Assembly (NCBI RefSeq): GCF_003696305.1
Contig: NZ_RFFK01000008.1
Span: forward strand, 1 to 64,000
Length of the DNA stretch: 64,000 nt
Direction: 5' to 3'
Origin: Pseudomonas sp. AOB-7
Lineage (GTDB): Bacteria > Pseudomonadota > Gammaproteobacteria > Pseudomonadales > Pseudomonadaceae
Shown here: positions 36,071-44,046 of the stretch, one piece after another
Layout: every line of letters starts with the position of its first letter
Position numbering within the stretch: position 1 is the first letter of the stretch
Notes under the pieces: model-generated
What the model was told of the DNA's origin: nothing
Database searches by the model: none
The model's input: only the letters and a program-made list of their open reading frames with translations
Made by a program: the position numbers and the translations under genes

Positions 36071-36867
36071 CCGCACTGCACAGCATTCGTCAGGGCATTC
36101 CCCTGGCGATCGAGAAGATCGAGAAATCCTTCGGCGAGCGCCGGGTGCTCAAGGGCATCGACCTGCATATCCCGGCCGGCCAGTTCGTCGCCGTGGTCGG
36201 CCGCAGTGGTTGCGGCAAGAGCACCTTGCTGCGCCTGCTGGCCGGGCTGGATCAGCCCAGCGGCGGCCAGTTGCTGGCCGGCAGCGGTGCGCTCAACGCG
36301 GTGCGCGAGGACATTCGCCTGATGTTCCAGGACGCCCGCCTGCTGCCCTGGAAGCGGGTGATCGACAACGTCGGTCTGGGCCTTTCCGGCAACTGGCGTC
36401 AGCAGGCCGAGGAAGCCCTGGACGCGGTCGGCCTGGCCGACCGCGCGGGTGAGTGGCCGGCGGCGCTGTCCGGTGGGCAGAAGCAGCGCGTGGCGCTGGC
36501 CCGGGCGCTGATCCATCGCCCGCGCCTGCTGCTGCTCGACGAGCCGCTGGGCGCGCTGGATGCGCTGACCCGCATCGAGATGCAGCAACTGATCGAGCGC
36601 CTGTGGCAGCAGCATGGCTTCACCGTGCTGCTGGTCACCCACGACGTCGCCGAGGCGGTGGCCGTGGCGGATCGGGTGATCCTGATCGAGGACGGCCAGA
36701 TCGGCCTCGATCTGGATGTGCAACTGCTGCGTCCGCGCCCGCACGGCTCGCCGCTGCTGGCCGCGCTGGAAGCGCGCGTGCTCGACCGGGTACTGGCGCA
36801 GCCGGAGCTGCCGACGCCGCCCGACCCCCTATCACCCCTGCCCACGCAATTGCGCTGGGCGCTTTAA
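36067..36867 (+). CDS. ssuB: Aliphatic sulfonate ABC transporter ATPase SsuB
   Basis: A 266-residue ATPase with Walker [17 protein letters not shown] near residue 45, the Q-loop [10 protein letters not shown], the signature [20 protein letters not shown] and Walker [16 protein letters not shown]. It drives sulfonate import through SsuC. The start overlaps the ssuC stop, and a longer open frame upstream lies inside ssuC. The operon resumes with ssuF after a REP element. Confidence 0.94.
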   Translation: MTALHSIRQGIPLAIEKIEKSFGERRVLKGIDLHIPAGQFVAVVGRSGCGKSTLLRLLAGLDQPSGGQLLAGSGALNAVREDIRLMFQDARLLPWKRVIDNVGLGLSGNWRQQAEEALDAVGLADRAGEWPAALSGGQKQRVALARALIHRPRLLLLDEPLGALDALTRIEMQQLIERLWQQHGFTVLLVTHDVAEAVAVADRVILIEDGQIGLDLDVQLLRPRPHGSPLLAALEARVLDRVLAQPELPTPPDPLSPLPTQLRWAL

Positions 36868-36871
36868 ACCC

Positions 36872-36929
36872 GTAGCCCGGACTCTGTCCGGGGCGGCCCC
36901 AAGACTCCCCCGGATTCCATCCGGGCTAC
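36872..36929. repeat. REP-like palindrome inside the ssu operon
   Basis: Imperfect inverted arms (TAGCCCGGAC... and ...ATCCGGGCTAC) between ssuB and ssuF are related to the perfect palindrome at 12433-12496. It may tune ssuF expression or mRNA stability. Confidence 0.7.
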
Positions 36930-36955
36930 ATCAGTCGACCATCAGGAGCAACACC

Positions 36956-37171
36956 ATGACCATCAAAGCCATCAACGTGCGTAACCAGTTCAAGGGCAGC
37001 ATCAAGGAAATCGTCATCGGCGACGTGCTGTCGGAGATCGACGTGCAGACCGCCGCCGGCATCGTCACCTCGGTGATCACCACCCGCTCGGTGCGCGAGC
37101 TGGAACTGCAGGTGGGCAGCGAGGTGATCGCCTTCGTCAAGTCCACCGAGGTGTCCATCGCCAAGCTCTGA
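36956..37171 (+). CDS. ssuF: Molybdopterin-binding (Mop/TOBE) protein SsuF
   Basis: A 71-residue single Mop/TOBE domain (MTIKAINVRNQFKGSIKEIV, then SVRELELQVGSEVIAFVKST). Mop domains bind molybdate or similar oxyanions. In Pseudomonas ssuF ends the sulfonate operon and is needed for full sulfonate use, but how is unknown. The ATG follows AGGAGCAAC. Its similarity to the C-terminal part of ModC in this window is the family relation. Confidence 0.9.
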   Translation: MTIKAINVRNQFKGSIKEIVIGDVLSEIDVQTAAGIVTSVITTRSVRELELQVGSEVIAFVKSTEVSIAKL

Positions 37172-37191
37172 GGGCCCGTGTCGGGCGCGGC

Positions 37192-38853
37192 TCATTCGGC
37201 CAGGCGCACCTGGTTGCGGCCGCCGTGCTTGGCCGCGTACAGCGCCTTGTCGGCGCGTTCGCGCAGTTGCTCGGCGTCGCTGTGCACGTCGGTGCCGGCG
37301 ATGCCGGCGCTGAGGGTGCAGGAGAATTCGCCGCCCTCGGCGATAAAGCGCAGCTCGGCGAAGCGCTGGCGGATCTCGTCGAGGATCAGCCTGGCCTGCT
37401 CCGGCGGGCAGTCCGGCAGCACCGCGAGGAACTCCTCGCCGCCGTAGCGCCCCAGGCTGTCGATGCGCCGCAGGCGCTGGCGCAGCAAGTTGGCCAGGGC
37501 GCGGATGACGTTGTCGCCGGCGGCGTGGCCGTGGCTGTCGTTGACCCGCTTGAAGTGGTCGATGTCGAGCATCGCCACGCTGGCGCGGTCGCCGCTGCGC
37601 AGCGCGCGCTCCAGTTCGATGGCCACCTGTTCCTTGATGTCGCCGTGCTTGAGCAGGCCGGTCAGGCTGTCGCGGGCCAGGGCGTTGGACAGCAGGCGGG
37701 CGCGCTGGGCGCGGGAGAACACCGTGGCGACCAGGGCGTTGTCGGAAATGGGCTTGGTGACGAAGTCGTCGCCGGCCTTGATCAGGGCGCTCATCTGCTT
37801 GGCGATGTCGGTTTCCGCCGACAGGTAGATGATCGGGATGCGCAGCCAGTCGTCGTTGCAGCGGATGATCTGCGCCAGCTCCGGGCCGGTGCAGTCGGGC
37901 ATGTTGACGTCGAGCAGCACCACCTCGGGGTTGAAGTCGCGCAGGTGGGCGAAGATCTGCGCCGGCTCGCGCAGCACCTCCACCAGCATGCCGGCGCCGC
38001 GCAGCACCAGGCTGTAGCGGCTGGCCAGGTCCTGGTCGTCGTCGACGATCAGCACCCGGTAGGGCTCGCCGTGCTGCTGGGCGAAGCAGCGCTCCAGGCG
38101 GCTCTCCAGCTGCGGGATGTCCACCGGCTTGGCGAAGAAGCCCAGAGCGCCGGCGCGCACTGCCTGCAGCTGGGTGGCGAAGTCGTCCTGCTGGGTCAGC
38201 ACCAGCAGCGGCAGCGGCGCGTCCAGGCGCTGCTGCAGGTGCGCGGCGTAGTCCAGGCCACTGCAGCTTTCCCCGGGCAGGTTGACGTCGACGATCAGCG
38301 CATCCGGCAGGTGCTGCTGCAGGGCGGCGTCGAGGCCGGCGATGGAGTTGAAGTGCTCGGCCCGGTAGCCGAAGTTGTTCAGCGTCAGGCGCATGCTTTC
38401 GCCTGCCGCGGCCTCTTCCTCGAGGATGTAGATGTACCGGCTGCCGTCATCGCTGCGCACCGCCTTGCGCGTCGGGCGCGGCGCTTCGCCGACGGCGGTC
38501 GCGGCCAGCGGCTGGCTGCCCAGCTGCTGCAGCGCCGCGACGAACTCGCCGAGGCCCTGCTGCTGGCGCTGCAGGCGTTCCAGCCAGCGCTCGGCCTGCT
38601 GCTCCAGCTCGCGCGCCTGCTGGCCGAGCTGGACGAAACCGAAGGTGCCGGCGCTGCCGGCCAGGCGGTGCAGCTGGTCGCGCAGGGCCTGCAGCAGGCG
38701 CTGGCGCTCGTTGCCGGCGGCGTCGAGCAACTGTCCGGCCTGCTGCGCCAGTTGCGGCAGCTCCTGGCGCAGGCGCTCGGCGAATTGCTGGCCGAGCTGC
38801 TGCAGGTGCTGCTGCAGGGCCTGCGGAATGACGTTGCCTTCGTGCTTATCCAT
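37192..38853 (-). CDS. Hpt-REC-REC-GGDEF diguanylate cyclase
   Basis: A 553-residue signal-output protein. Residues about 1-110 look like an Hpt domain (DQLHRLAGSAGTFGFVQLG, phospho-accepting His in LHRLAGSAG). Two receiver domains follow: the first with PDALIVDVNLPGES, the second opening VLIVDDDQDLASRY with its acceptor in VVLLDVNMPDCTG. The C-terminal cyclase has RYGGEEFLAVLP with an RxxD product-inhibition site (RRID) five residues before GGEEF. It should make c-di-GMP under phosphorelay control. Last gene of the sensory operon, overlapping the CheY-like gene by 8 bases. Confidence 0.88.
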   Translation of the reverse strand: MDKHEGNVIPQALQQHLQQLGQQFAERLRQELPQLAQQAGQLLDAAGNERQRLLQALRDQLHRLAGSAGTFGFVQLGQQARELEQQAERWLERLQRQQQGLGEFVAALQQLGSQPLAATAVGEAPRPTRKAVRSDDGSRYIYILEEEAAAGESMRLTLNNFGYRAEHFNSIAGLDAALQQHLPDALIVDVNLPGESCSGLDYAAHLQQRLDAPLPLLVLTQQDDFATQLQAVRAGALGFFAKPVDIPQLESRLERCFAQQHGEPYRVLIVDDDQDLASRYSLVLRGAGMLVEVLREPAQIFAHLRDFNPEVVLLDVNMPDCTGPELAQIIRCNDDWLRIPIIYLSAETDIAKQMSALIKAGDDFVTKPISDNALVATVFSRAQRARLLSNALARDSLTGLLKHGDIKEQVAIELERALRSGDRASVAMLDIDHFKRVNDSHGHAAGDNVIRALANLLRQRLRRIDSLGRYGGEEFLAVLPDCPPEQARLILDEIRQRFAELRFIAEGGEFSCTLSAGIAGTDVHSDAEQLRERADKALYAAKHGGRNQVRLAE

Positions 38854-39232
38854 GGCGCTGGCTCCAGATCTGGCGCACCTGGGCGGCGAGCTGCATGGGG
38901 TCGAAGGGTTTCACTATCACGTCGCGCGCGCCCAGGCTGCGGTAATGCGCCACTTCGCCGGGCTGCACCTTGGCGGTCATGAAGGCCACCGGGATCTCGC
39001 CGATGTCGACCAGCGCGCGCAGCCGCTCCAGGGTCTGCGGGCCGTCCATGCCGGGCATCATCACGTCGAGCAGGATGAAGTCGGGGGCGAAGCCCTGTAC
39101 CTGGTCGAGGGCCTCCTGACCGCTGGCGCAGCTGAGCACCTGGAAGCCGCCGACGGCCTCCAGGGCGACCTTGGCCACGGCCTGGATCGACGGGTCGTCC
39201 TCGACGTGGAGGATGCGCTTGAGTTCAGTCAT
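38846..39232 (-). CDS. Stand-alone CheY-like response regulator
   Basis: A 128-residue single receiver domain. The acidic pocket is HVEDDPS, the phospho-acceptor Asp lies in DFILLDVMMPGMDG, the switch Thr in VAFMTAKV and the conserved Lys in VIVKPFDP. It has no output domain, so it relays phosphate between kinases and the Hpt of the adjacent cyclase, or acts by protein contact. It overlaps both neighbours by 8 bases (ATG at 39232; kinase stop at 39225). A longer frame upstream is rejected. Confidence 0.9.
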   Translation of the reverse strand: MTELKRILHVEDDPSIQAVAKVALEAVGGFQVLSCASGQEALDQVQGFAPDFILLDVMMPGMDGPQTLERLRALVDIGEIPVAFMTAKVQPGEVAHYRSLGARDVIVKPFDPMQLAAQVRQIWSQRHG

Positions 39233-42128
39233 GGCCGGTCTCCTTGGCGGGTAGCAGGCGGGTGAGCAGCTGCAGCAAGTGTTGTCCATCGTTGCGCGAT
39301 TTGGCCAGCGCGGCGCGTACCTTGGCCAGCTGGGCGCCATCCAGCTCGCTGGCCGAGAGCACCACCACCGGCAGTTGCGGCTGGCTGCGGCGCAGTTCCT
39401 CGACCAGCTCCAGACCGTTGCCGTCGGGCAGGCCGAGGTCGAGCAGGACCAGGTCGAAGGGTGGGCCGGCGAGCAGGCGGCGGGCCTGGGCGAGGTTCTC
39501 GGCGGCGACGAACTCGGCCAGTTCGCGGCCCTGTTCGGCGACCACCTGGCGCAGGTCGTGGTCGTCCTCGACGTGCAACACCCGCGGTCTTTCCGGCAGG
39601 CCGCGCAGGGCGCGCGCCAGGCTGTCGAGCAGGCGCTGCGGGTCGATCGGCTTGCTCAGCCAGTCCAGCGCCGGCACGCCGCCGCCGAGTGCCAGGCGGC
39701 CCTGTTCGCAGGCGGCCGAGACTACCAGGATCGGCAGCTCGCGGTAGCGCGCATCGGCGCGCAGCTCGCGCACCAGCTGCAGGCCGTCGCCGTCCGGCAG
39801 CTTGAGGTCGAGGCTGATCGCCGCCGGACGCTCGGCGGCCAGGGCGCGGCGTGCCTCGGCCAGGCTGTGCGCCAGGCGCACGCGGTAGCCGGCATGCTCC
39901 AGCAGCTGACGCAGCAGCGCGGCGATGTCCGGTTCGTCCTCGACCACCAGCAGGCCGGGATGCGCGCCATCGGTGGCCGCTGTAGGCGGATCGGCGAGCA
40001 GGGCCAGCTCGAACCAGAAGCTGGCACCCTGGCCCTCGACGGAGTCGAAGCCGATCTGCCCGCCCATGCGCTCGATCAGCTCCTTGCTGATCGCCAGGCC
40101 GAGGCCGGTACCGCCCTTCTTGCGGCTGTCGCTGGCGTCGGCCTGGGAGAACTTGGCGAAGACGCGCTCGCGGAAGGCCGCGGCGATGCCCGGGCCGCTG
40201 TCGCTGACCGCAACCCGTACCCGCGCGCCGCGGCGCTCGGCGTGCAGCAGCACCTCGGCGCCGGGCGGCGAGTACTTCACCGCGTTGGAGAGGAAGTTGG
40301 CCAGCACCTGCTGCAGGCGCATGGCGTCGACCCGCACCCGCAGCGGCGGGCACTCGGCCAGGCGCAGCTGCACCTGGTGCTGGGCGGCATAGGCCTGGTT
40401 GCTGGCCAGGGCCTCCGCCAGCTGCTCGTCGAGCGCGCAGGGCTGCAGGTCGAACTGCATCTTGCCGGCTTCCAGCTTGTCCATGTCCAGCAGGTCGTTG
40501 ATCAGGTGGCTGAGGCGCTGGCTGTTGGCCTGGGCGATGCCGAGCATCTGCTGCATGCCCGCCGGCACCGCGCCGAGGGCGCCGCCGTTGATCAGGCCGA
40601 GCGAGCCGGCGATGGCGGTCAGCGGGGTGCGCAGCTCGTGGCTGACGGTGGAGACGAACTCGCTTTTCAGCCGTTCGATGCGCTTGGCCTCGCTCTGGTC
40701 CATGGTGGTACCGGTGATGCGCAGCGGATAGCCGTCGGCACCGCGCTGGATATAGCCGCGCAACAGCACCGGCAGCGGCGTGCCGTCGACGCACAGCAGG
40801 CGGCAGTCGATGGTGAAGTAGGTGGCACCCTGGCGCAGCGCCTGCATCAGGCTGGTACGCGCCGCCGCCAGGTCGTCCGGGTGCACCAGGCGCTCCCAGC
40901 CCAGCGGGTCGTCGGCGAAGCCAGGCGGGCCCTGTTCGGGGTGGCCGAGCATCTGCCAGCCGCGCGCCGAGGCGAAGAAGCTGCCGGCCTTGAGGTCGAT
41001 GTCCCACCAGCCGTCGTTGCTCCCCTTGAGCGCCAGGGCCAGGCGTTCCTCGCTCAGGCGCAGCTGCTCGGTGATGCGGTCGGCCAGTTGCTGCACCTGC
41101 GCGCGGCGCTGGCTGAGGCTGCTGACCAGGAAGAACAGCAGCAGGCCGATGCAGCCGCCGAGCGCCAGCAGCGAGCTCTCGCCGCGGTGGGCGTCGGCGA
41201 GAAAGCCCGGGGCATGGTGAAAGTGCAGGCGCCAGCTTTGGCCGAACAGCTCCAGCTGGCGCTGGGCGGCGGCCGGTGTGCTGGCCGGGGTATCGCCGCG
41301 GCTGCTGTAGAGCAGCTCGCCGGCCGCGGCGGCGGGGCTGGCGTAGAGCTCGAAGTCCAGCTCGCGCTGGCGGCCGCCGAGGATGCCGTGCATCAGGTCG
41401 TGCACCCGGTAGGGGCTGTAGGCGAAGCCGCGCAGGGCGGCCAGGCGTTGCTCGGGGCTGTCCAGCGGCTGCCCCGGCCAGTACACCGGCACGTACAGCA
41501 GCAGGCCCGGCTGCACCCGGCCGTGGGTTTCCTGAACCAGGGTGACCCGCCCGGACAGGCGGCTCTGGCCGCTGCGCGCGGCATCCAGCATGGCGGCCCG
41601 GCGCACCGGCTCAGACAGCATGTCGAAGCCGAAGGCGACCAGGTTGCGCCCGGCGAACGGCTCGATATAGCGGATGGCGCTGTACAGCGGGCGCTGGCCG
41701 AACGGGCGCACGCGGAAGTTGATAAAGCCCTCGGTGCGCAGCGCGGTTTCGAAGGCGGGCAACTGCTCGGCGCGCAGCACCTGGCTGAAACCCAGGCCCT
41801 GGATGCCCGGGTAGCGCTCGCCCAGGCGCAGGCGCTCGGCATAGCGACGCCAATCGTCGCGGCTGACCTCGTCGCTGGTGTCGAGCAAGGCGGCGGCGCC
41901 GAGCAGGATGCTTTCCTGATTCTGCATGCGCTGGACTATGGCTTCGCTCAGCTCGTCGGCGAGCAGCTCGAGCTGGCGCGCGGCCGCTTCGCTCTGGCTC
42001 TGGCGCAGGTTGTGCCAGGCCAGCAGCGTGGCGCCGAGGGCCAGCGCCAGCACGCCCCAGGCCAGCAGATTGGCGCGGCCGAACAGCTGGCCGAGCAGTT
42101 GCAGACGCAGCCCGTTGGCGTTACTCAT
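39225..42128 (-). CDS. Hybrid sensor kinase: CHASE, PAS, kinase, two receivers
   Basis: A 967-residue inner-membrane hybrid kinase. Transmembrane helix one is near residue 20. A periplasmic CHASE domain follows (about 75-270; GIQGLGFSQVL, FVAFGFD-like segment AFGFDMLSEPVRRAAM). After a second helix (near 325) comes a PAS domain, then HisKA with VSTVSHELRTPLTAIAG, the ATPase boxes SDSGPGI and GGTGLGLAIS, and two receivers (VVEDEPD... LDLKLPDGDG; HVEDDHD... LDLGLPDGNG). It probably passes phosphate to the CheY-like and Hpt proteins downstream. It overlaps the next upstream kinase gene by 8 bases. Confidence 0.9.
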   Translation of the reverse strand: MSNANGLRLQLLGQLFGRANLLAWGVLALALGATLLAWHNLRQSQSEAAARQLELLADELSEAIVQRMQNQESILLGAAALLDTSDEVSRDDWRRYAERLRLGERYPGIQGLGFSQVLRAEQLPAFETALRTEGFINFRVRPFGQRPLYSAIRYIEPFAGRNLVAFGFDMLSEPVRRAAMLDAARSGQSRLSGRVTLVQETHGRVQPGLLLYVPVYWPGQPLDSPEQRLAALRGFAYSPYRVHDLMHGILGGRQRELDFELYASPAAAAGELLYSSRGDTPASTPAAAQRQLELFGQSWRLHFHHAPGFLADAHRGESSLLALGGCIGLLLFFLVSSLSQRRAQVQQLADRITEQLRLSEERLALALKGSNDGWWDIDLKAGSFFASARGWQMLGHPEQGPPGFADDPLGWERLVHPDDLAAARTSLMQALRQGATYFTIDCRLLCVDGTPLPVLLRGYIQRGADGYPLRITGTTMDQSEAKRIERLKSEFVSTVSHELRTPLTAIAGSLGLINGGALGAVPAGMQQMLGIAQANSQRLSHLINDLLDMDKLEAGKMQFDLQPCALDEQLAEALASNQAYAAQHQVQLRLAECPPLRVRVDAMRLQQVLANFLSNAVKYSPPGAEVLLHAERRGARVRVAVSDSGPGIAAAFRERVFAKFSQADASDSRKKGGTGLGLAISKELIERMGGQIGFDSVEGQGASFWFELALLADPPTAATDGAHPGLLVVEDEPDIAALLRQLLEHAGYRVRLAHSLAEARRALAAERPAAISLDLKLPDGDGLQLVRELRADARYRELPILVVSAACEQGRLALGGGVPALDWLSKPIDPQRLLDSLARALRGLPERPRVLHVEDDHDLRQVVAEQGRELAEFVAAENLAQARRLLAGPPFDLVLLDLGLPDGNGLELVEELRRSQPQLPVVVLSASELDGAQLAKVRAALAKSRNDGQHLLQLLTRLLPAKETGHD

Positions 42129-44046
42129 GGCTGCCCCCAGCCAGCGGCAGGTCGATCCAGAAGGTGCTGCCCTGGCCCGGCGTCGAGTCGAAGCCGATCT
42201 GCCCGCCCATGCGTTCGACCAGCTCCTTGCTGATCGCCAGACCGAGGCCGGTGCCGCCCTGCTGGCGGGTGTCGCCGGCATCGGCCTGGGCGAACTTGCT
42301 GAAGATGCGCGGCTGGAAGCTCTCGGCGATGCCCTGGCCATGGTCGCGCACGCTGATCCGCACCCAGCCCTGACGCGGCGCGGCACTCAGCTCCACACGT
42401 TGGCCGGCGGCGGAGAACTTGGCGGCGTTGGCCAGCAGGTTGGCCAGCACCTGCTCCAGGCGCTGGGCATCGGCCAGCACCTGGCAGTCGGCGCCGGGCA
42501 GCAGGCGCAGCTGCACCCGATGGTGCTCGGCATAGGGCTGGTTGCTCTGCAGCGCCTGCGCCAGCAGCGCGCGCAGGGCCAGCGGCTGCAGCTCGAGGCG
42601 CATCTTGCCGGCGACCAGCTTGTCGATGTCGAGCAAATCGTCGATCAGCTTGCGCAGGCGCTGGCTGTTGCTCTGGGCGATCTCCAGCATCTGCCGCATG
42701 GCCTCCGGCACCGCGCCAAGGGCGCCGCCGTTGATCAGGCCGAGCGAGCCGGCGATGGCGGTCAGCGGGGTGCGTAGCTCGTGGCTGACGGTGGAGACGA
42801 ACTCGTTCTGCAGCTGCTCGCCGCGCTTGCGTTCGCTGATGTCGCTGATGAAACCGTGCCAGAGGACGTCGCCGCCGGGCAGGCGCTGCGGCGCGGCGCG
42901 CCCCTCGACCCACAGCGGGCCGTGCAGCGGGTGCAGCACGCGGTATTCCTGGTGCCAGGTGCTCAGGTCTTGCGCCGAGCGGGCGATGGCCGCGCGCACC
43001 TGCGGCGCGTCGTCCGGGTGCAGGCGGGCGAGGGCCGGCGCGGCGTCCTCGGCGACCTCCTCGGGGGCGCAGCCGTAGATATCCAGGATGCCGGCGCTGG
43101 CATAGGGAAAGCAGCTGCTGCCGTCGGCGCGCAGCAGGTACTGGTAGACCATTCCCGGCAGCTGCGCGGCGATGCGCTGCAGGCGCAGGCGCGCCTCGTC
43201 GCGCTGGCTGAGGTCGTTGGCCACCAGCAGGTAGCCTTGCAGCGCCTGCTCCTCGGCGCGGATCGGCGACAGGTTCAGGCGTACCGGCAGGCTCTGCCCG
43301 CCGCGTGTGCGCAGGCGCCCCTCGGCGCTCTGCGGGCCGTTGGCGCAGGCGGCGCAGAGGCGCTCGAACTGGCCGGCCTCGACCAGCAGGCGCGGCATGT
43401 GCTGGCCGCTCAGGGCCGCGGCCGAATGCTCCAGCAGCTGCTGCGCCTCGGGGTTGCTGCGCAGCACCCGGCCCTGCGGGTCGAGCACCAGCACCGCGCT
43501 GCCGGCGTTGTCCAGCATGGCCTGGTGCATGGCGCTCTGCTCGGCCTGGCGGCGCGCCTGCAGGCGCAGCTCGAACAGCTCGCCGGTGAGTCGCGCCAGG
43601 TGCTGCAGCTGCTGGCGCTGGTGCGCATCGAGGTGGCGCGGCTGGCGGTCGATCACGCACAGGGTGCCGAGGGCCAGGCCGTGGCGGTCGTGCAGCGGCA
43701 TGCCGGCGTAGAAGCGGATATGCGGCGCGGCGGTGACCAGCGGATTGTCGCGAAAGCGCGCATCCTCCAGGGCGTTGTCCACTTCCAGCGGCGCGTCGGC
43801 GGCCACGGCGTGGGCGCAGAAGGCCAGTTCGCGCGCGGTCTGCTCGGTGTCCAGGCCGACCCGGCTCTTGAACCACTGGCGCTCGGCGTCGATCAGCGAG
43901 ATCAGCGCGATGGGGGTGGCGCAGATCTGCGCGGCCAGCGCGGTGATGTGGTCGAACAGCGTCTCGGCCGGGGTGTCGAGCAGCTCCAGGGCCTGCAGCG
44001 CGGCCAGCCGCTGCTGCTCGTTGTGGGGTATCGGCGCTTGGCTCAT
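42121..44046 (-). CDS. Cytoplasmic GAF-PAS sensor kinase
   Basis: A 641-residue kinase with no membrane segment. Residues about 20-160 form a GAF domain (ALISLIDAERQWFKSRVGLD, FYAGMPL, LGTLCVIDRQPR), followed by two PAS regions (about 175-290 and 300-410), HisKA (VSTVSHELRTPLTAIAGS) and an ATPase domain (RDHGQGI, GGTGLGLAIS). It lacks a receiver. Its kinase core is nearly the same as in its two neighbours, showing tandem duplication. The ATG overlaps the upstream kinase stop (ATGA). Confidence 0.9.
   Translation of the reverse strand: MSQAPIPHNEQQRLAALQALELLDTPAETLFDHITALAAQICATPIALISLIDAERQWFKSRVGLDTEQTARELAFCAHAVAADAPLEVDNALEDARFRDNPLVTAAPHIRFYAGMPLHDRHGLALGTLCVIDRQPRHLDAHQRQQLQHLARLTGELFELRLQARRQAEQSAMHQAMLDNAGSAVLVLDPQGRVLRSNPEAQQLLEHSAAALSGQHMPRLLVEAGQFERLCAACANGPQSAEGRLRTRGGQSLPVRLNLSPIRAEEQALQGYLLVANDLSQRDEARLRLQRIAAQLPGMVYQYLLRADGSSCFPYASAGILDIYGCAPEEVAEDAAPALARLHPDDAPQVRAAIARSAQDLSTWHQEYRVLHPLHGPLWVEGRAAPQRLPGGDVLWHGFISDISERKRGEQLQNEFVSTVSHELRTPLTAIAGSLGLINGGALGAVPEAMRQMLEIAQSNSQRLRKLIDDLLDIDKLVAGKMRLELQPLALRALLAQALQSNQPYAEHHRVQLRLLPGADCQVLADAQRLEQVLANLLANAAKFSAAGQRVELSAAPRQGWVRISVRDHGQGIAESFQPRIFSKFAQADAGDTRQQGGTGLGLAISKELVERMGGQIGFDSTPGQGSTFWIDLPLAGGSHE

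Noticed and set aside
39279..42233. Long plus-strand open frame opposite the hybrid kinase
   Set aside because: Same shadow composition, and the opposite strand encodes a complete CHASE hybrid kinase.
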